Shown here one piece after another: positions 12,901 to 25,596 of a DNA stretch of 64,000 nucleotides. Position 1 is the stretch's first letter, and every line of letters begins with the position of its first letter. The DNA comes from Pseudofabraea citricarpa (lineage: Eukaryota; Ascomycota; Leotiomycetes; Helotiales; Dermateaceae). Both the position numbers and the translations under genes were made by a program. The stretch lies in contig JAPWGK010000005.1 in NCBI GenBank assembly GCA_029641185.1, positions 2,170,001 through 2,234,000 of the forward strand. Reading direction: 5' to 3'. The notes beneath the pieces are model-generated. The model worked only from the letters and a program-made list of their open reading frames with translations. It was not told where the DNA came from and ran no database searches.

Positions 12901-14887
12901 CTGTGCGAACAAGGTACGAAGGCTTAGACAAGTGTGATTTTCTGCCTGCATACTTGCGTACCTGAACAAGAAAAGGACTTTGATTCTGATTATTCCCTAG
13001 TTAATAACAAAGATTTAATAATACCTCAGCATGCTGTTGTTACAACTTGTGCAACAACATGATTCGTGTTTTCATCGGTCAATTCGGGCTCAGTACTAGC
13101 GATAGATTCGACTTACTCGTACGCGGTGGGCACTTCATATACTGGCCAAGTTTCAAGTGTTGAATGAATCCAAGGGCTTGTCTCACCATGATGGTTCTAT
13201 GGTTTTTGAATAGTGTCAAGACTACTGATCGTCCTGGGACCGTATATCCACTATAAACCAAGTCAGAAGATTGAGTTCAATGTCATCATTAGTAAGTGCT
13301 TTAATCATGCCAACTAGCATGAGATTCATTACTGGGGCATTGGTCACGACTGATACTATGGCGTGTAGTTTGTAGTTGTACAGTCCAGGTTGAGACCCCA
13401 TTCATTTTCAAAGGTCTTGAACTATGGGTATTGTAAAATACCACACTCGACCAATTGAATAAGAGACAAATTTTATACTAAAGGCGCTAACAGCAAATAT
13501 GGGATCAACAAGAAGAATAGCTTGTTCGAGTCAGGATCGATCAGGCAATTATCCACGCTTGTGTTTTGATAGAAGCTCGAATCTGCTCATATAGAGAGTC
13601 ATTTTCCAACAAGATTTTCTCACTCGCTTTGTCTGACTTTATGTTAAGAATCTACTGAATTATTTCAAATTGTTCCTTGTCCAGAGGACCAGATTCGGAT
13701 TTGTACATTGGTTACTTTCGAATTTTGTTAAGGTCTCGATAGCTTCAAGGGGTAATAATATTGATAAAGCGTTGGTTTTGTTATGCATTTCAATCCATGT
13801 TTATGAACCTTCAAGCGTCGTTTCTCGGTTGACGTCTGGTCCAGATTTCTGTAAGTGAGGTATATTTCAGCGAAACCATCAGTGTGGACAGGAAATATCA
13901 AATTATTCTTATCACAAATAACAAAAATATCTCCATCAAAGCTGTTTTGGAGTATATACCCTCATATTCCATTGGTATTTGATGTTGTTGCATCAGCCTT
14001 GCCGTCTAAAATTACATCATTGTGGATCATGTTTGCGAATATATTTTGCCGACAATTCACAAGTTCATGCTCCCACTTTCGTTCCCTAGAATCGCCCATA
14101 TCCAATGAATTTCTTTTCTAGCGAAAGGGGTATTTATTTGAACTTATTCACCTGCTCGATTTCTAAAACACCCTATTTACCTAGCTATATGCCTGACAAC
14201 TCTGCTTCCTCCGCCCCATAAATTCGCGGCCAGGGCGATCTTTATCACGACTTCTTCACCACAACACAACCTCACGAGACGTAATCTGATATTGCCAGGC
14301 CAAGATTGGAATGCATCGTTCTGGGTAGGATGAGAAGGACAAGTATACGGAAAGTCAAATCTTCAGCGCGTTTTATTTCATGTGTACGAAAAGAGATTTT
14401 GAATGCTTTGTTGTCAGTTGTGGTTTTGTTCTTAGCCAACCATTGGAATAATCGATTTCCTCGAATTTTGGCTTTGACGATTGCGAAAATGCCCGAGATT
14501 GATCTTTTTGAATTAATGATGATTGTGAGGGGATACTTATTGTTACTATGATGTTGCCAAAAGGGAAATTGCCTGTTCGGAAGATCCGGCATGTGGGGTT
14601 TGGAATTAGCAGTACAATATAATATATTTCTGTCAAGTACTTTTAGCAATAAGCTAAGAGACTGGTGAATATAACATAGTGTATAAACTGTCCCTATACC
14701 TGACACAAGAATGTCTGGATGTCCGAGGGGCAATAAATACCATATGATTAGAAATCTGGACCGCCACGGAAGGGCGGGTTTAGCCGATCGGCTAGCTAGT
14801 GCGGTAAACGTTATCTCCACATCACGCACGCCATAAAGAACAACGTTTGCCTAGCAACAGACAGGACCTCAAATCACCGACCTCAAA
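9982..14887. other. Gene-poor 4.9-kb region, AT-rich toward the right
   Basis: I find no complete gene. Scattered open frames (11009-11296 minus, 11876-12253 plus, 12390-12692 plus, 14272-14829 minus) have no recognised domain, no consistent splice signals and no extension by homology. The stretch 12.9-14.8 kb is notably AT-rich. It could hold old mutated repeats, but no terminal repeats or transposase motifs were seen. Confidence 0.5.
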
Positions 14888-16371
14888 ATGAATTTGCCGT
14901 TGATAAATCTGCAGTTAGGCTGGCCATCAACGGACTTGCTTCCAGCAGCTGCCCTTTCCGAAGCGGCCGTCACGTGCTTGTCGGATCCTCAATTAGCCAC
15001 CTCGGCACTTCTCTACGGGCCTGGTCTCGGAAACACCCCTCTGAGACTTGCCATTGCCGAGTGGCTCTCTTCAGCCTATAAGCCTATTCCAGGAGCCATC
15101 TCCCCGGACCGTATATGCGTCAGCGGCGGAGCTTCTCAGAATGTTGTAAACATCCTGCAAGTGTACACGGATACAAGCTATACTCGTGGAGTGTGGATGA
15201 TAGAGCCAACATACCATCTTGCAAGCAAGATTTTCGAAGATGCCGGGTTTCAAGGCAAGCTTCGAGGTGTCCCTGAGGACGAAGAAGGTTGTGATATCGA
15301 ATACTTTCGAGCCAAACTTGCCGAGGTTGAAAAGGAACATCAGTTGAGATCTGAGGATGATGTCCCCAAGTTGAAATTTGGGCCATTATGGCCAAAGATA
15401 TATAAGCATATCATCTACTGTGTCCCGACGTTTTCAAACCCGTCTGCCAAAACAATGTCATTGAGAAGGAGGGAACAACTTGTCCTTCTGGCTCGAGAAT
15501 TTGACGCCCTGTTGATAACGGATGACTGTTATGATCTTCTACGATGGCCACAGGACGACAAAATTGATATAGATGAACTCGGCTCTATTCCTCCACGGCT
15601 AGTTGATATCGATCGAACTTTGCCTGGAGGGAGCGAGTGGGGAAATACTATTAGCAATGGGACGTTTTCCAAACTTATTGGTCCAGGAATCCGAGTAGGA
15701 TGGGCTGAAGGTACAGAAGCTTTGGCACGAGGTCTTACTTCACTGTAAGTAATCCAAAAGCATCGTATGATTTTCACGCAACTGATTCAAATTTCAGGGG
15801 TGCTACACGATCCGGAGGAAATCCATCCCAGTTTACATCTACCTTCGTTGCACATCTGTTGAAGACAAATTTTCTGCAATCACATATCAAAAATGTGCTG
15901 AGTCCTACGTACCGCAACCGCTATCGTAGCTTGATGGGAGCCATTTCAAAGTACCTTGAACCTCTTGCGGTTCAAGTCACCATCGGGACAAATTATACAA
16001 CAACCCTAAATCAATATTCAACCGATAACACTTTAACACGCAGGAGCGAACAGAATATAAATTCTGTGGAACCGCTTGTTGCTGGTGGATTTTTTACGTA
16101 CATTACCCTCCCATCTGACTTGCCAGATACCAAGACTATAGCTGCAAGGGCATTTGAAGAGTACAACCTCAAAGTTGCATACGGTGAATTGTTTCAAGTA
16201 AGAGGAGACGAAAAGAGTGGTAAGCGACCTGGTCGCGAATTTGATCATTCTTTGAGACTGTGTTGGGCTTGGGAGAAAGACGAAATCCTGCAGGCTGGTA
16301 TTCAGAGATTGGCGGCTCTGATTAAAACCATACGAAGGGAGCAGAACGCAACATCTGGTAGCTCCATATGA
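14888..16371 (+). CDS. PLP-dependent aminotransferase, class I/II fold
   Basis: Two exons, 14888-15744 and 15798-16371 (GTAAGT donor, TTTCAG acceptor), give 476 aa. The fold-type I aminotransferase pattern is clear: GPGLGNTPLR near the N-terminus, SGGASQNVVNILQ cofactor loop, the PTFSNPSA motif, ITDDCYDLLRW with the Asp that contacts the pyridine nitrogen, the Schiff-base lysine in GTFSKLIGPG at about residue 262, the GIRVGW motif after it, and a C-terminal LRLCWAW with the carboxylate-binding Arg. This looks like the fungal branch related to 2-aminoadipate or valine-pyruvate aminotransferases. The amino donor cannot be told from the sequence. No signal peptide is seen, so it is probably cytosolic or peroxisomal (inference). 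Confidence 0.9.
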
Positions 16372-18091
16372 AGCGAGGCTTTTTGCTTCCTTCTTTCTAA
16401 TTCATTTATTGGGAACAAAGACAGTGTGATTTGGATCTGCTGCTCCTGTACCATCGCTTACTTACACCCGTCGAGTTTTGGTTGGCTTGTTTGATGCCAA
16501 GGACTTTCTGTCAGCAGTGACCAGGCATTCGAGACCATCAGCCTGTATGTACTGTTGATCTTAGTTTGTTCTCGGTACCAAAGTATTTTACATCTATAGA
16601 ACAATGCAGTATGATAGAGTTCTTGATAAAACCCGCAGAAGACTTGAATCGCTTTCAAGTACCGCTCTATAATCCTTCATATTTGAGCAAACAACTTCTA
16701 CTCGACCCATAAATGATGTGTGAACTCGGCTTTTTAAGCTCTTACGGCTTATCTTGGTACTCTTGGTTTAGCTTTCACAAAGACGCTTACTGGTAGCGAG
16801 GCTTGGTGAAGCAGTACTCACAGCACTTGCAGCATGGCAGCCCGGGATCCTTAAGCGAAAAGGCGATGCAACCAAAACAAAAAAAAACTCATGACGATAG
16901 AGATCCCAGGTACCATGGAAAGAGTTAGAAATAAATGAATGTTGACAAACGGAAAAACCACAGGACGAAAAGTCGTGGTAAAGTTCCGGCTTGGCGAGGC
17001 GCCCCCTACCAAACGAGCAGGAGATGGAATGGTGGCGCGGAGAAGACATTCAAAAGAAGTGAACGGATCTGGAACCTTGAGTATGTGCTGTAGATACACA
17101 ATTTGACGTTAGTGACAAGAAAAGTCGTCGCAATGGCGCTCCCTGGATAGGCAGGTCATATATGGAATATGGAATCTTTGACGCGCTCTGTTCTTATAAA
17201 AAAGCTAGTACATGGCCATATCGTCTTCACAACTGCCGCATAGGTCTTAGATCAATCGCTTGTGCTTCCAATGTCGAACATCGCCACCAACGTCCCTCGT
17301 GCTCTTGTTGTACCATGGAAGCTATCACAAGATGATAGGGAACGCATTGAACCGCGAAACTGCACAGATCTACGCGGACATGCACATGAATTAATTGAAC
17401 TCTTCTTCCTTTGGTACAGCTGCATCAATCATCTGAGGGGTACACGACGAGGGTCAAAGATAGGAGAATAGCCGAGTGGATCCTGGGTGACAATTAGCGT
17501 CGGCTGATCGTCTCGCTCGCTATTGGTACCTGAAATATCCCGATTGTTGTTGCTCGACGTCTTTCACCATTACTCCTCGATATTTCTCATGTGCTGGATA
17601 TAATGGCGCAATCGAACAGCTGGTTGAGAAGAGGCCGTTGCGCAAGCTGTGGGGAACTTGGATATATTGTACAAGCCAAACAGGCAGGTCTTGGGCAGAT
17701 CAACTGCATCTGTTTCCCCTGGCCTTGTGTAATTTAAAGGCCTTCCCCATGTCACGGACCAATTGCCGCGTCGATTAAGAATTTAGCACACGTCGCCACC
17801 ATGCTTGCTTTGCTTGGCTTCTGCTCAAATGCCTGGGAAGCAATCGAGCACCCATCTTGGCGCATCATTAATCTCTACATTTGTCTGAAGATGGAAGGTC
17901 GTTAAAGAGCACACACTGCTCTGTGCAACGATGGAGCGGGGGTGGACCCTATGGTCCGAGAACAGGTACGATAAGGGACGACGTACTGCGACTATTTATT
18001 AAACTTGGAGAGTCCGGTGAAATGGTTCTGGGCCATCGACCTCATACTTGTGCGAGCAGTCCTCACTCTTTCGTCTGTTTGTATCGCCAGT
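16372..18091. other. Intergenic, 1.7 kb, no gene seen
   Basis: Open frames are short and unsupported. The last part should hold the promoter of the subtilisin-like protease gene. A clear TATA element was not identified. Confidence 0.55.
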
Positions 18092-20958
18092 ATGTCTTCG
18101 TTCCAAGGTAAATTGGCGGCAGTCGCCTTGGCCGTTTTTTCAACCGTTGCCCCAATTGTTACGGCCGCCTCCCCCAAGCTCGCCAATACAGTCGCTGGAG
18201 CATACATCGTTGAGTTTACGGAAAATGATTCCTTAGTTGAGGTATGTTCATTGGTACATCACCTGCTATATGTACTAAAATAAAGTAGCCTTCATTCTTT
18301 ACGAATCTCACAGATAGCAAAATCAGTGCCACTCCTCGCATATCACTAAACCATGAGCTTTTTAATGGCGCATCCTTCAATATCGATCCTTCCCAGGATT
18401 CTGAAGAGACAGTTAGTGCCATTCAATCCATGGAAATGGTAAACAAGATATGGCCTGTTAGAATCTACCACAATCCAGCTACCGTCATCGGTACCTTGGA
18501 TGAATACATGGCCAAGAATGCCAAAGTCAGCAAACGTGCACTGGCAGATACCTTTTCACCGCACGTGATGGGAGGTGTAGACAAACTACACGAGGAGGGA
18601 TTTACTGGAGAGGGTGTAAGTAATTCTACCTTACTCAACCCTTCATCTTGCTAAACAAGAAAGATTTTCATTGGTGTCATTGACACTGGCGTTGACTACA
18701 ACCATCCGGCCTTGGGTGGATGTTTTGGTGCAGGTTGTAAAATTATTGCCGGTTACGATCTTGTTGGTGATGATTATGATGGTGGTAATACTCCAGTCCC
18801 CGACTCTGATCCAATAGACTGTGCCGGTCACGGAACACATGTCAGTGGTATCATTGGTTCCGACTATAATGCGTACAACTTTACTGGTGTTGCACCAAAT
18901 GCTACTCTGGGAATGTGGAAAGTATTTGGGTGCACTGGAGGAGCCGGTAACGATGTCTTGATCGCAGCATTTAACATGGCATATGAAGCAGGAGTGGATC
19001 TTATCTCTGCATCTATCGGTGGTGAGAGTGGATGGACCGAGGGTAAGTAAATTCCAATTGGACATCTGGATGTTGGCTAAAACTCGTAGACCCTTGGGAC
19101 GTGGCAGTACAACGTATCACAGAGAAGGGTGTGCCATGTATTATCTCTGCCGGTAATGATGGAGCCAACGGTCTTTTTGATACTTCCACTGCTGCCGAAT
19201 CGATTGGTGCAACTGCTGTCGGGTCTATCGACAACATCAATCAGCCAGCACTCTTGTATGGAGCCGATTACAGCGTGAGTGGGGGAAACTCCACAAATGG
19301 AACCAGATTCTGGTATACCATTGGTGAATTTGGAGATTTTGGAACAGTCACCCAGCCACTTTATGCTGTCACACTTGATACAACTATTCCGAATGATGCA
19401 TGCTCTCCCCTTCCTGCGGACACACCAGATCTTTCAGAATATATTGTTCTCATTCGCCGTGGAACTTGCACATTTGATGAGAAAATCGCGAATGTGGTCG
19501 CTTACGGTGCGACGAGAGTTTTGTTCTACAATAACGTTCCGACCCAGCCTACATCTCCCGGAGATACCTACACTGATGTTGCAGTTGGTATGGTCTCTGC
19601 AGCTCAAGGTGCAGAATGGATTGCGGATCTTACGGCAGGAGCTGAGGTTATCATATCTTTCATAACTTTGTCAGACGCTCCCCAGCTTTTCTCAAATGAT
19701 CCAAATCCTTACACTGGTGGACATATGAGCACATTCAGTAGTTGGGGCCCATCTTTTGAAGCTTGGATCAAGCCTGAGGTTTCGGCACCTGGTGGATTAA
19801 TTTTGTCCACTTATCTGCTCAGCGCAGGTGGTTATGCAGTGCTATCCGGAACGTCAATGGCTGCCCCTTACATTTCGGGTGTTGTTGGCTTGGTCAAGCA
19901 GATCAGAGGAAAGGGGGCGCTTAGCCCGGATGCTATTACTTCTCTTTTGTCTACCACGGCAACACCAGTTGACTTCGGAGATGGCACTACAAATTATGAC
20001 TTCTTGGCACCAGTCATTCAACAAGGAGGTATGTTACCTACATTTCCTATTTTTCTTACAATGCTAAACATACTTAGGTGGTCTTGTGAATGCCCCCGAA
20101 GCTGCATTTACGACGACCTTACTGGATCTCGATAACGTTGCGTTGAACGATACATCCTACTTCAAGGCTGCACACCCAGTTACTATTTCTAATATTGGCG
20201 ACTATGCTCAGACATATACCTTTTCAAATGAGATCGCTGCGACGGCCTACACTCTTTCGGACGGCAGCATTTATCCCGATACTTTCCCACCAAATCTTGC
20301 TACAGATGCGGCCTCTGGTGCGACTATTCGTTTCGATCCCGCCACCCTCACAGTACCACCAAAGTCTTCAGGGGTGTTGACTCTGCATTTCACACGTCCA
20401 CAAGCACTTGATCCCGCACGAATTCCAGTATATAGTGGATATGTAAGCATCAACGGCACCAATGGTGATACATTGAGCCTCCCATATACCGGTGTTGCCA
20501 GCCGTCTCAAGGACGCAACACTCATGGATTATCCCGATGGATTCCCTTACATCGCCAGTTCAGACGATCCTAATTTGGCACCCGTCACCAACGAGACAGT
20601 TTTCGTTGTTCCAGGAAACTCCACCGGGAACTCCACCACGGGTCTCCCAACCATTGTCTACGCACTTGCCATGGGTTCCCGTATCGTAAGGATTGATGTC
20701 GTTCCCGAGAACGTGCGTAATCTGCCACGGATTCTTGGCGAGCAAGTCCTTGGAAGCATTGCCGGCTACCCTTATCAGAACGTGCCTCGCAATATCCTCT
20801 TGACAGCCACCTGGGATGGAACACTCTCGGATGGAAGCATTGCTCCAGCAGGACGGTACAAGTTCATGATCCGAGCTTTGAAAATCTTCGGTGACAGTAC
20901 GTACAATCATGATTACGAGAGATACGACACCGGATACATTACGATCAAATACGCGTAA
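18092..20958 (+). CDS. Secreted subtilisin-like serine protease (S8, Vpr/PA-domain type)
   Basis: Five exons: 18092-18241, 18289-18615, 18664-19042, 19090-20028, 20078-20958, giving 891 aa. The N-terminus is a signal peptide (hydrophobic AAVALAVFSTVAPIV, cleavage probably after VTA), followed by an inhibitor-like prodomain. The catalytic triad is complete: Asp in GVIDTGVDY (about residue 166), His in GHGTHVSG (about 218), Ser in SGTSMAAPYISG (about 540), with the oxyanion Asn in ISAGNDGANG. A PA domain is inserted between the His and Ser blocks, around IVLIRRGTCTFDEKIANV. The C-terminal half after the protease has beta-rich Fn3-like character, as in C5a-peptidase/Vpr-like enzymes. Several NxT/S sites suggest glycosylation. 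It should degrade extracellular protein during nutrition or host colonisation (inference). Confidence 0.93.
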
Positions 20959-22716
20959 TTTAGATGTGTAAATTAGCGCACATTTTATTTCTTTATAAGG
21001 ATGTATTCAAGTAACTTAGTTCATTTTGTTGATACTACAAATTACCTTTCATATCTCGACCTTTCTTGAACATCGAGTAATAACTGAAGCGATTCGAAGT
21101 CCTCACGTCGCTTACTGTACAGTACTGATAAGCGAGCTGATTGATGCAATTATATCACGTGTTTATTGCTCTTTTCTTGAGCATCTTGCCATCCGTTATC
21201 GCAGTTGCATTCGGAGCCTCGTTTGATAAGATACCTCATATCTAGCTGCAGTTTACAAGTGTATCGTAATAATCAAAGTCAGCCATTCGCATCGCAAAAA
21301 ACGCTTATCTATGCGCCACGCCAAGTGAGAGCTGCCCGTTGCCAAGCATCGCTTCCATGAGCTAAGAGAGAGAGTAGAGGCTACGGCGTAGAACCATGCA
21401 GAAGCGTCACGCGGTCAGCTTAGGCCATGGCACATTGAATGAACAAGATCGAGGAACTCTGAGAATTGCTTTGATTCAAACTAAAGATACAACCTCAATA
21501 AGGTACTCATAATGAGTCAAAATTCGAGATTGGTTTAAAACAGGGATTGAATAGTTATGGTGTCGATATTTCAGTGTATCATAATTTTGTTCTGTTTTAT
21601 TCACTGAGTTGATATTTTTACCGTTGTTTGGTGTGTGCCACGACCCGTATCGCGTTTCTACGGGGATTGATTACTGTACATGCATATCCGAAATCCCATC
21701 TTTGCAAAAGTTGTAGTGCTTTCTTTACCTTGTCTTTTGGAAAAAGCTGAATACCAGTACAGCAAAAATGAACAACGTTTGTCATTCTGCGATATTGATA
21801 TATTCCACGTTATAATTAGTAGCTCTCCCTTTTCCTGGTTCTTAAAGAGAACATTCATGACCAGTTCCAAATTTCAAGGTGCTAGCCTATGTTCGGTAGT
21901 CGAAAGTGGTGTAGCGTCCTAGACATTCGCTCGTTTCATGATCAATAAATATACTTGTTTACCACTGTGCACTCATTGGAGGCGTGAAGTTGTCACAGGC
22001 GGTTCCCGTATATTATTTAGAGCTATGCGATACATGTTCCGTGGCGTGTTATCACGCTGTGCACTATTCTGGAAGCCATCTTTGATCTCTCGCCCGCTTG
22101 ACCAATGGCACTCAAGTCCTCAGGAAGTGTCATAAATCCCACTTTATTTGCGGGGAAGTTTGTGGGGGTTTGCTGACAGGGTATCGGCCAAATGCCTAGG
22201 TAAAAGCTCGAGAAGTCTATAAGAAATTCAGTTCTCATCAAAATTTCTGGCTGCTTGTCTTAAATATAAAGACAATCCGAACGAAATGTGCTACTTCTTT
22301 AAAAAAAGAATCATAACCCTAAATGATGTAGATGGGTTAGTCTTTAAGTCAGGCAAACAAGAGGCAGTAAGAAGTTCATCCCAATTTGAGTTAGCTTAAA
22401 ACTTCATCATGACATACTTCGCACCAAGGAAATCTGCAGGCTTGGCACTGGGAAGGAAAGATCAATCGGATCAGATAGCGCGACTTGACAATGCCATTCA
22501 CTTCCAGGTTAGGAATCTCGCAACAAGGACTCTATGCAAAATGCATGCAATAAGATCAAAAACAGGAATGGTTCTCCCCGATGAATCCCGTGATATTAAC
22601 TGGGTTCAGATATAAGGTCTAGATCCCGTATAATGCTAGCTTCTGTATGTGGCAACGATTTAAATCGTTTCCTTGCCCGAATACTTGATCTCTATGAAGT
22701 AACAGCTATCGTCACG
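20959..22716. other. Intergenic, 1.8 kb, no gene seen
   Basis: AT-rich. A frame starting at 22633 runs into the MFS gene, but its first 28 codons look like leader. The ATG at 22717 is preferred because the protein then starts like its family. Confidence 0.55.
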
Positions 22717-24886
22717 ATGAAACATCCGACCGAAACGATTGATGGTATCGACCCTACACCAACAATTCATACTCTTTCTTCGATTGAGAAGGATCCTGTG
22801 AAACCAGCGAGTATCTCATATAACCCAGACAATGAGGAAGCGAATCAAAAAGAGGCCTTTGCAAGTGAGGATGTAGATGATGCGTTGAAATTCCTTGGGA
22901 CGAGAGAAAAGACCGTCTATAGCCCGGAGCAGAACAGAAGATTGTTATGGAAGATTGGTAGGGCCCATTCAGGTTATATTACATGCAGACGGTCGTTAAT
23001 ACGCTTTTAGATTTGCATATTCTTCCTATATTAGGGTTCCTTTACATGCTACAATTCCTCGATAAGACGAGCATATCATATGCCAGGTAAAATCAATTGT
23101 TTTCGAGTTTACCTTACTGCAGTTGCGAAAAATCTAACAGTTAATAGTGTTATGAATATAATCCCTGATACCAACCTCAGAGGTACCCAATACAACTGGC
23201 TTGGTTCGGCGTTTTACATTGGATATTTATTTGCTGAATACCCGGTCAACGGTGAGTTGCAGAACCCCAGAGTTGAACCAATTTATAGCTTTACTGATAA
23301 CTTTGCGCAAAATAGTTGCATTGCAACGCCTACCACTAGCAAAATTTCTGTCTTCGCAAATCGTCTTATGGGGCTCGATCCTTCTCTTCCATGCAGCATG
23401 TACCAACTTCCGAGGGCTCATGACAGTACGAATACTGCTCGGTATCTTCGAAGCATCTGTGACGCCAGCGTTCATATTGATCGTATCTCAATGGTGGAAG
23501 AAAGAAGAACATGGGCTACGAACAGGTATCTGGTTTTCCTGCAACGGATTTGGGCAGATCCTCGGCGCGCTCGTATCCTACGGGATCGCAACCGGCATCC
23601 GAAAGAATGGATACACTGATTTGGCCGGCTGGCAGATAATGTTCCTCTTCACAGGAGGTCTTACAGTTCTTGTTGGCATCGTCTTTTACTTGATGGTTCC
23701 TGACTCGCCTGCGAATGCGTGGTTTTTGACCGAGGAAGAGAAGGTCATGGCCATTGAGAGAATTCGATCTAATCAACAAGGTGTTGGAAATAAGCATTTG
23801 AAGAGATATCAGGTTATCGAGGCTGTGAAAGATCCATTTGTAAGTATTCTTTTCTTCTCAAGTATTGAGTCAAGCACTAATTCTTCGTAGACCTGGCTGT
23901 TGTTCACGTATACTATAGCAACGAGCATTGTAATAAACCAAGAGTTCTTACTCCAAGAAATCTGCTAATTATTTTCGAATTATAGCCTAATGGTGCAGTC
24001 ACGAACTTCAAAAACATCATTCTTCAAGGTAACAGATCTGAAAATTCAGTTTAGTAGTTGACATAGCTGATTGATATCTTTAGGATTTGGTTTAACTAAG
24101 GAACAATCTCTACTCTATGGAGCACCAGCAGGAGGAGTTCAAGTGGTCTCAACAGTCTTCATAAGTTATTTTGCCGACTCGACCAAGAACAGAATATACT
24201 GGTCCATCTTCGCACATGGAATTTGCATGCTTGGCTTCATTCTCCTGGTCACACTGCCACAAGCGAATCTCACTGGCAATCTCGCTGCTTTTTATATTAC
24301 AAGCACGAGTAGTATAGGCTTTACACTGCTTCTGAGCATGATTTCAAGCAACGTAGGCATTTCAGACAACGTATTGGTGTCGGTTTTGAACCCCTGCTGA
24401 TATTTCTCTCTAGGTTGCTGGGCAATCTAAAAAGTCGACCGTGAATGCTATAAACCGCAAGCCGCCATATAATTTTCTGTAAGAAACTTGCTAACGATGG
24501 TTCAGTAATCGCTTATTGTGTTGGGAATTTGATCGGTCCTCAAATAATCAGCCTTAATGACGCGCCGCGATACACGACGGCGAAGATCATTGTACGTTCC
24601 CAGTATCGATGCACTTTTAAAACTTTGCTAACACACTAAAACTAGATCACTGTTCTTAATTCGTTGGCTGTGTTTATACTCATATGCATGCGTGTGCTTT
24701 TCGTGTGGCGCAACAAGTCGAAGGAAAAGCACCGTGCTGAGTTGGGTGATTCATATCAACCCATTGTGAATCAAGAATTCATGGATCTTACAGATAAAGA
24801 GTAAGTTTTCGGATCGAAGAATGCCTTAGAGACCTCAGCTGATCTAAAAACAAACTAGAAATTTGGATTTTCGTTACATGGTCTAA
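22717..24886 (+). CDS. MFS permease, anion:cation symporter type (allantoate/nicotinate, Dal5/Tna1-like)
   Basis: Eleven exons could be resolved: 22717-22957, 23011-23086, 23148-23251, 23316-23839, 23891-23929, 23986-24028, 24084-24352, 24414-24456, 24506-24591, 24646-24800, 24859-24886, giving 535 aa in one frame. Family landmarks are LQFLDKTSISYASVM in TM1, RGTQYNWLGSAFYIGYL, LPLAKFL, RILLGIFEASVTPAF with the conserved Arg, the loop MVPDSPANAWFLTEEE, NGAVTNF, and the tail ending in DLTDKENLDFRY. Members of this branch carry allantoate, nicotinate, vitamins or dipeptides across the plasma membrane; the substrate is not readable here. The intron after 24456 starts with GCAAGC rather than GT, and only this choice keeps the conserved reading VNAINLIAYCVGN. 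Confidence 0.88.
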
Positions 24887-25596
24887 TTGACAAGCGATGT
24901 GCGCATTGGCAGTTCAGCTCAATAGGAAACATGCAAAGATCTCGTTGGCTTCTGGTCAGCTGAAAATGGCGGCAATATATTTGGCGAAATTCTATTGACT
25001 ACTTGTTCGGCTCCATATGGAAGAAGGCACATTTGTATTGATCAGATGCAATTGAAAATTTCTCAGTATGCTTTCAACAAGCGATCTCGGAAGTCGGTCC
25101 GGGCCAAACTTCAGTCGTAGTTCTTAGTCCGAGCAGCGGGTCTATGTGTTGGCTATTGCAGATATGAAAATCAAGCTAAGTTCTCAAAACGAACTTACAA
25201 ATCTTAACAGATTATAAGATGAATTATTATCAATATAACCCATAGCTTCGTTACGGTACATATATGCAGTTTTACTTCCTTTGTTCTTTGGATTTTCTTG
25301 TGCAGAATTCTTATGCATGATTAGAGAATGGGGACCTGGGAAGCTTTATTGTAGATGAAGATCTAGACCTGATATGTGGACTCAAATGACGCTGCGTATG
25401 ACGGTTAAAGATAAGGCCGAGAATGACGCTGAATCGGCGCGACCCCTCACTCTCACCTGATCGAGCTATCATTAATAAGCGACGAATAGCTGATTTCTTG
25501 TGGTTTTACTTCTCACATCTTTGATTTTCTACTAATTTTCTTCAATTTGAAACATCTTTCATTTAAAGTGTCGACCATAGTATTGTCTGATCTAAC
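24887..25596. other. Intergenic, 0.7 kb between two MFS genes
   Basis: No ORF of note. It includes the 3' flank of the first transporter and presumably the promoter of the second. The two genes are on the same strand but belong to different MFS families, so this is not a recent tandem duplication. Confidence 0.55.

Noticed and set aside
14272..14829. 185-codon ORF on the minus strand
   Set aside because: AT-rich frame without recognisable domain, overlapping the promoter side of the aminotransferase. No splice or homology support.
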